Of a stretch of DNA of 10,350 nucleotides, positions 7,607 through 10,350 are shown in pieces. Numbering within the stretch: the stretch's first letter is position 1; each line of letters opens with the position of its first letter. Source of the stretch: Candidatus Doudnabacteria bacterium Gr01-1014_77 (lineage in GTDB: Bacteria > Patescibacteriota > Doudnabacteria > UBA920 > VMFF01); NCBI GenBank assembly GCA_007375915.1, contig VMFF01000021.1, positions 1 through 10,350 of the forward strand. The letters are read 5' to 3'. Under the pieces are notes generated by a model. It saw nothing but the letters and a program-made list of their open reading frames with translations, was not told where the DNA came from and searched no databases. The position numbers were made by a program, and so were the translations under genes.

Positions 7607-8210
7607 AACTTAAACTAGAATGCTTAGAAATATTTAACAAAATGCCAATCGCAGAAAGCAAAACAACCAAAGCAGAAGACCCGAAAGAAACAAAAGGAAG
7701 AGGAATGCCTGTTAAAGGTAAAACACCGATAATCGCGCCAATATTAATCAGGGCTTGAAAAGAAATCCAAGAAATGATTCCAACAGCAAGCATTTTTCCA
7801 AATGTATCAGGAGCTGTATTAGCAATTCTTAAACCTCTAAAAGCAAGGATTAGGAATAGTCCGATAATCAAACCAGAACGAAGAAACCCAAGCTCCTCTA
7901 CAGTTACAGCAAAAATTGAATCCCCCATAACCTCAGGCAAATAGTTATACTTTTGTCTTGATTCTGTGTATCCTCTACCAAAAAATCCTCCTGAACCAAT
8001 TGCAACCATTGCTTGATTAATCTGATACCCAATCCCCTGTGGATCTATTCCTGGGTTTAAAAATGTAGTTAAACGTTGTAAACGATATGGCTCTAACTTA
8101 ATCAAAATACCCATTGCAACAAGTCCGGCAACAAAAATCCAAATCAAATGTTTAATCTTAGAACCCCCAACAAAAAGCATTACAAAAGCTGTTACTGTTA
8201 CAACTAACAT
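7593..8210 (-). pseudogene. ftsW: FtsW/RodA-family glycosyltransferase, C-terminal fragment
   Basis: The 205-residue frame is the C-terminal half of a SEDS-family peptidoglycan glycosyltransferase, which polymerises lipid II. The homology begins one or two codons before the apparent ATG: the frame reads IGT-MLVVTVTAFVMLFVGG, where complete proteins have QPDxGT before this helix. Visible landmarks include PYRLQRLTTFLNP (41-53), INQAMVAIGSGGFFGRGY (64-81), NYLPEVMGDSIFAV (89-102) with Asp97 aligning with the catalytic Asp of studied SEDS enzymes, and the C-terminal FGSSALVVLLSAIGILLNIS helix. The MGDSIFAV form and the position after murD favour FtsW over RodA. The ATG at 8210 is unlikely to be a true start, as no ribosome binding site is evident and it would begin inside a membrane helix. 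The end overlaps the DUF4012 gene by 14 nt. It is the downstream half of a disrupted gene. Confidence 0.8.
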
Positions 8211-8536
8211 TGTTCCAATTTTCCAACCTTAAAACCCAAACCAGGAACTAAAACCAAGGCTAACAACACAATGCTTAAAAATACTAAAAGAGGCGCTAAC
8301 TTTTGCCATCTGTGATAGTCAATCTTGCTACACACATACATACAGAGTAACCCAATCAAAACTCCTTGAGTTAGTTGGTTAAAGAAATAATGGGTGTTGT
8401 TACCAAACTTTGAAAAAGAAAGAACTGTTGATGCAGAGTACAAAATAACCAAACCAATACCAAGCAATATTAAAACAACTGCTGTTAGCTTGTAATCAAC
8501 TGTTGCTTGTTTAATTCTGTTTCTAACTATTGCCAT
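8204..8536 (-). pseudogene. ftsW: FtsW/RodA-family glycosyltransferase, N-terminal fragment
   Basis: Starting at ATG 8536-8534, this frame encodes 110 residues covering the first three membrane helices of an FtsW/RodA protein: TM1 about 16-38 (LGIGLVILYSAS), TM2 about 50-70 (HYFFNQLTQGVLIGLLCMYV) and TM3 about 80-100, ending in the conserved LVPGLGFKVG. Complete proteins would continue with a GxxRWI, QPSE and TM4 region. Here the frame instead reads KLEQC and stops. I prefer MAIVRNRIKQ as the N-terminus: it has an AAGGAAG ribosome binding site and overlaps murD by 14 nt. A start 60 nt further upstream (8596) would add 20 residues lying inside murD. The fragment joins the C-terminal half only through a frame change and loss of sequence (see findings). 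On its own it cannot be catalytic, since the key Asp lies in the other fragment. Confidence 0.8.
8213..8226. repeat. Short direct repeat at the ftsW break
   Basis: On the plus strand TTCCAA occurs at 8213-8218 and again at 8221-8226, two bases apart (TTGGAA twice on the coding strand). It coincides with the point where the ftsW frame changes and internal sequence is missing. Such short homology is what slippage or a repeat-mediated deletion, or an assembly collapse, could leave. By itself a six-base repeat is weak evidence. Confidence 0.4.
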
Positions 8537-9932
8537 ATTTTCTTGCAGCTTCCTTAAATTGATTCCCTCGATCTTTGTAATCCTTAAACATTCCAAAGCT
8601 TGAAGTTGCAGGTGCTAGCAAAACAATATCCCCTTCTAAAGCAATTTCCTTAACCTGATCAAAAATTTCATACATATTCTTTGCACCAGTAAATATTTTT
8701 CCAACAAAAGCATTCTTTAAAAGTGCTTGTTCTAGTATTTCAGATATCTGCCCTATTAAAACAACACCTTTAATTTGCTTTAACTTAGTTAACTCATAAG
8801 CAAAAGACTCATAATCAGCACCCTTGTTAACCCCTCCGATTATGACTATCTCAGGCTTACTAAACGCCTTTATTGCCGCCAAAGCGCTTTCAGGGGTGGT
8901 CCCAAACGAATCATCAAAAAATTGAACACCATTAAAAGTACCAACGTCTTCTAGTCTGTGTTCTAAACCTTTGTATTCCCTAATGCTCTCCAATATGACC
9001 TGATCAGTAACACCAGGCTCATCTTTTGAAACAATCTTTGAAACCATAATTGCAGCACAGACATTCTGAAGATTATGAAAACCCGGCAAAGAAAACTCTT
9101 TAGCATCAGCAAAAAACTGAGTCTCTGAATCATTAACAAGGTATATGTGCTTTTCTAACTCTTCAGCAAATATCCCGTCTTTAATCTTTAAAAACTCTTC
9201 TGCTTTGTAAATCTTAAAAGGGTCTGCTTTACCAACACTTTCTTCTTTCAATGTCTGAACAAAATATTTCTTTCCACTTCCGAGTTTTCCAATGATCATT
9301 GATTGCTCATAGTCGCTGTTAACAACTGCAAAATCACTTTTATTCTGGTACTTAGTAATAGAGCTTTTTGCCTCAAAGTATTCTTTAGGATCTTTATGAT
9401 AATCAAGATGTTCAGGAACAATCATTAAAACAACTGCAATGTGTGGACTAACATCAACATCAGCTAACTGAAAGCTTGAAAGCTCTAAAACAATGTATGC
9501 ATCATCTTCTGAAATCAAACTTAAAACCTCTGAACCAAAATTACCACCCAAGAAAACTTTTAAACCAGAATTCTTTAGTATTTCATAAACAAGCTTTGCA
9601 GTTGTTCCCTTTCCTTTTGAACCAGTTATACCAATAATCTTTGCTTTAGTATTTTGCAAAAAAAACTTTAACTGTGATGTTAAAACAATCCCCTTTTCTT
9701 GTGCTTGTAACAAACTTGGTTCTGAAAGCTTAATTCCTGGTGATCTAAAAAGAACTTCTCGATCAAAAATCTCTGAGAAATCCTTAGCATTTGTTTTTGC
9801 TCTTACATCTGGGTCTTGATCATACACCTCAAAAGACAAACCGTACTTAGTTAAAAAAGCAGCAACTGCTTGCCCTTCTATACCAAAACCTAAGATTCCG
9901 ATCTTTTTTCCTTGTAAGTCTGTAATATTCAT
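8523..9932 (-). CDS. murD: UDP-N-acetylmuramoyl-L-alanine--D-glutamate ligase (MurD)
   Basis: This 469-residue protein has the three-domain Mur ligase layout. An N-terminal Rossmann-like domain (GILGFGIEGQAVAAFL, about 12-27) binds the UDP-MurNAc substrate. The central ATPase domain has a P-loop GITGSKGKGTT (101-111), GGNFG (129-133), SSFQL (152-156), EHLDYH (174-179) and the YFEAKSSI stretch whose Lys189 aligns with the carbamylated lysine of the family. The C-terminal domain includes EHRLE, the DDSFGTTPESALAAI substrate-binding segment and LLAPATSSFGMFKDYKDRG, a clear version of the ATP-site ending. MurD adds D-glutamate to UDP-MurNAc-L-Ala in the cytoplasm. The domain order and N-terminal motif exclude MurC, MurE and MurF. 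The P-loop has Gly109 where MurD usually has Ser/Thr after the lysine. The start overlaps the upstream gene's stop by one base (TAATG). Confidence 0.93.
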   Translation of the reverse strand: MNITDLQGKKIGILGFGIEGQAVAAFLTKYGLSFEVYDQDPDVRAKTNAKDFSEIFDREVLFRSPGIKLSEPSLLQAQEKGIVLTSQLKFFLQNTKAKIIGITGSKGKGTTAKLVYEILKNSGLKVFLGGNFGSEVLSLISEDDAYIVLELSSFQLADVDVSPHIAVVLMIVPEHLDYHKDPKEYFEAKSSITKYQNKSDFAVVNSDYEQSMIIGKLGSGKKYFVQTLKEESVGKADPFKIYKAEEFLKIKDGIFAEELEKHIYLVNDSETQFFADAKEFSLPGFHNLQNVCAAIMVSKIVSKDEPGVTDQVILESIREYKGLEHRLEDVGTFNGVQFFDDSFGTTPESALAAIKAFSKPEIVIIGGVNKGADYESFAYELTKLKQIKGVVLIGQISEILEQALLKNAFVGKIFTGAKNMYEIFDQVKEIALEGDIVLLAPATSSFGMFKDYKDRGNQFKEAARKYGNS

Positions 9933-10350
9933 TAGCTATGTTTTCTTAAAACCCTACCATTTAATTTTTGGGTTAGTTCTCCATTAACAAGCGCTTTTCT
10001 TCCATTTACCAAAACCAAATCAATTCCTGTTGGTTGCTTAAAAGGATTTGAAAAGCTTGCATTTGAATTAATAGATTCATCAAAAACAACAATGTCCGCG
10101 TAATTATCAACTGCTAGCACTCCTCTATGCTTTAATCCTACTTTAGCAGCTGGAATTGAAGTCATCTTTTGAATTGCCTGTTCAATACTACAAATCTTTT
10201 CTTTTAACACAAGACTTAAAAACTTTGGCATTGAACCAAAACATCTTGGATGAACCAAGGATTCTCGTCCTTTAATCGGGAAACCAGCGCCATCTGTAGC
10301 AACAATTCCCAAAGCATGAGAAAGCAATTCATGAACCTGTTTTTGTTCCA
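9932..10350 (-). CDS. N-acyl-D-amino-acid deacylase-type amidohydrolase, C-terminal part (partial)
   Basis: The frame is open to the right edge: about 138 residues are visible and the N-terminus is outside the window. A TTG at 10327 is an internal leucine codon, not a start, because the frame continues upstream with EQKQVHE. The visible part fits the C-terminal end of the D-aminoacylase branch of the amidohydrolase superfamily: ALGIVATDGAG with a conserved Asp near the metal site, HPRCFGSMPKFL, SIEQAIQKMTSIPAAKVGL, then the small C-terminal beta domain with HRGVLAVDNYADIVVFD and LVNGRKALVNGELT. The family hydrolyses N-acylated D-amino acids, or related D-aminoacyl, hydantoin or dihydroorotase-like substrates. 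Substrate and the metal-binding HxH near the N-terminus cannot be seen here. Being directly upstream of murD, it may handle D-amino acids from peptidoglycan, which is inference. Confidence 0.8.
   Translation of the reverse strand, partial: EQKQVHELLSHALGIVATDGAGFPIKGRESLVHPRCFGSMPKFLSLVLKEKICSIEQAIQKMTSIPAAKVGLKHRGVLAVDNYADIVVFDESINSNASFSNPFKQPTGIDLVLVNGRKALVNGELTQKLNGRVLRKHS

Noticed and set aside
8204..8210. Programmed ribosomal frameshift to join the ftsW halves.
   Set aside because: A frameshift would not restore the missing RWI/QPSE/TM4/QPD region, and no slippery heptamer with a downstream structure is evident.
8537..8596. An earlier start for the ftsW N-terminal fragment, adding 20 residues.
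   Set aside because: It would lie inside the conserved end of murD, and the added sequence has no family similarity; MAIVRNRIKQ at 8536 has a ribosome binding site and normal overlap.
10325..10327. TTG as the start of the deacylase fragment.
   Set aside because: The reading frame continues upstream to the window edge with family-like sequence, so this is an internal leucine codon.
1..10350. Search for CRISPR arrays, insertion sequences, tRNA/rRNA genes, riboswitches and strong terminators.
   Set aside because: The window is almost wholly coding on one strand; I saw no spaced repeats, transposase features, cloverleaf or GC-rich hairpin followed by a T run.

Overview
The window is a tightly packed, single-strand gene cluster. 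All eleven genes run on the minus strand, so transcription goes from high to low coordinates. Neighbouring genes overlap by 1-14 nt or are separated by 2-12 nt, and no stretch over 300 bases lacks a gene. The DNA is AT-rich. UGA is a normal stop (it ends the NUDIX gene and a small ORF) and the long genes have no in-frame UGA, so standard bacterial code fits. The gene set (DUF4012 protein beside murJ, a CPR-style LepA, a short DivIC/FtsB-like protein, very compact spacing) suggests a Patescibacteria/CPR bacterium, perhaps of the Microgenomates side. That placement is inference from gene content and protein style, not a computed phylogeny.

In transcription order: the 3' end of an N-acyl-D-amino-acid deacylase-type amidohydrolase (9932-10350, runs off the right edge); murD (8523-9932); an ftsW/rodA-family gene broken into two frames with an internal segment missing (8204-8536 and 7593-8210); a DUF4012 membrane-anchored protein (5435-7606); murJ (3876-5435); lepA (2082-3866); a NUDIX hydrolase (1519-2079); a previously uncalled 34-residue single-pass membrane peptide (1402-1506); a bacterial PH-domain membrane protein (831-1394); a DivIC/FtsB-like division protein (432-827); and the N-terminal part of a SurA/PrsA-like membrane-anchored foldase (1-429, runs off the left edge).

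The theme is cell envelope and septum building. MurD adds D-Glu to the peptidoglycan precursor in the cytoplasm, MurJ flips lipid II, FtsW polymerises it at the septum, and DivIC/FtsB belongs to the division complex. The SurA-like foldase probably helps exported proteins fold, and the DUF4012 protein may act on an exported cell-surface polymer. LepA and the NUDIX enzyme are housekeeping passengers.

The observations most worth a second look are the ftsW lesion (frame change plus loss of the conserved QPSE-type region and TM4 between two short TTGGAA repeats), the unannotated 34-residue membrane peptide, and the altered NUDIX and MurD motifs. I found no mobile element, CRISPR array, RNA gene or convincing terminator, and no clear sign of an entirely new system.
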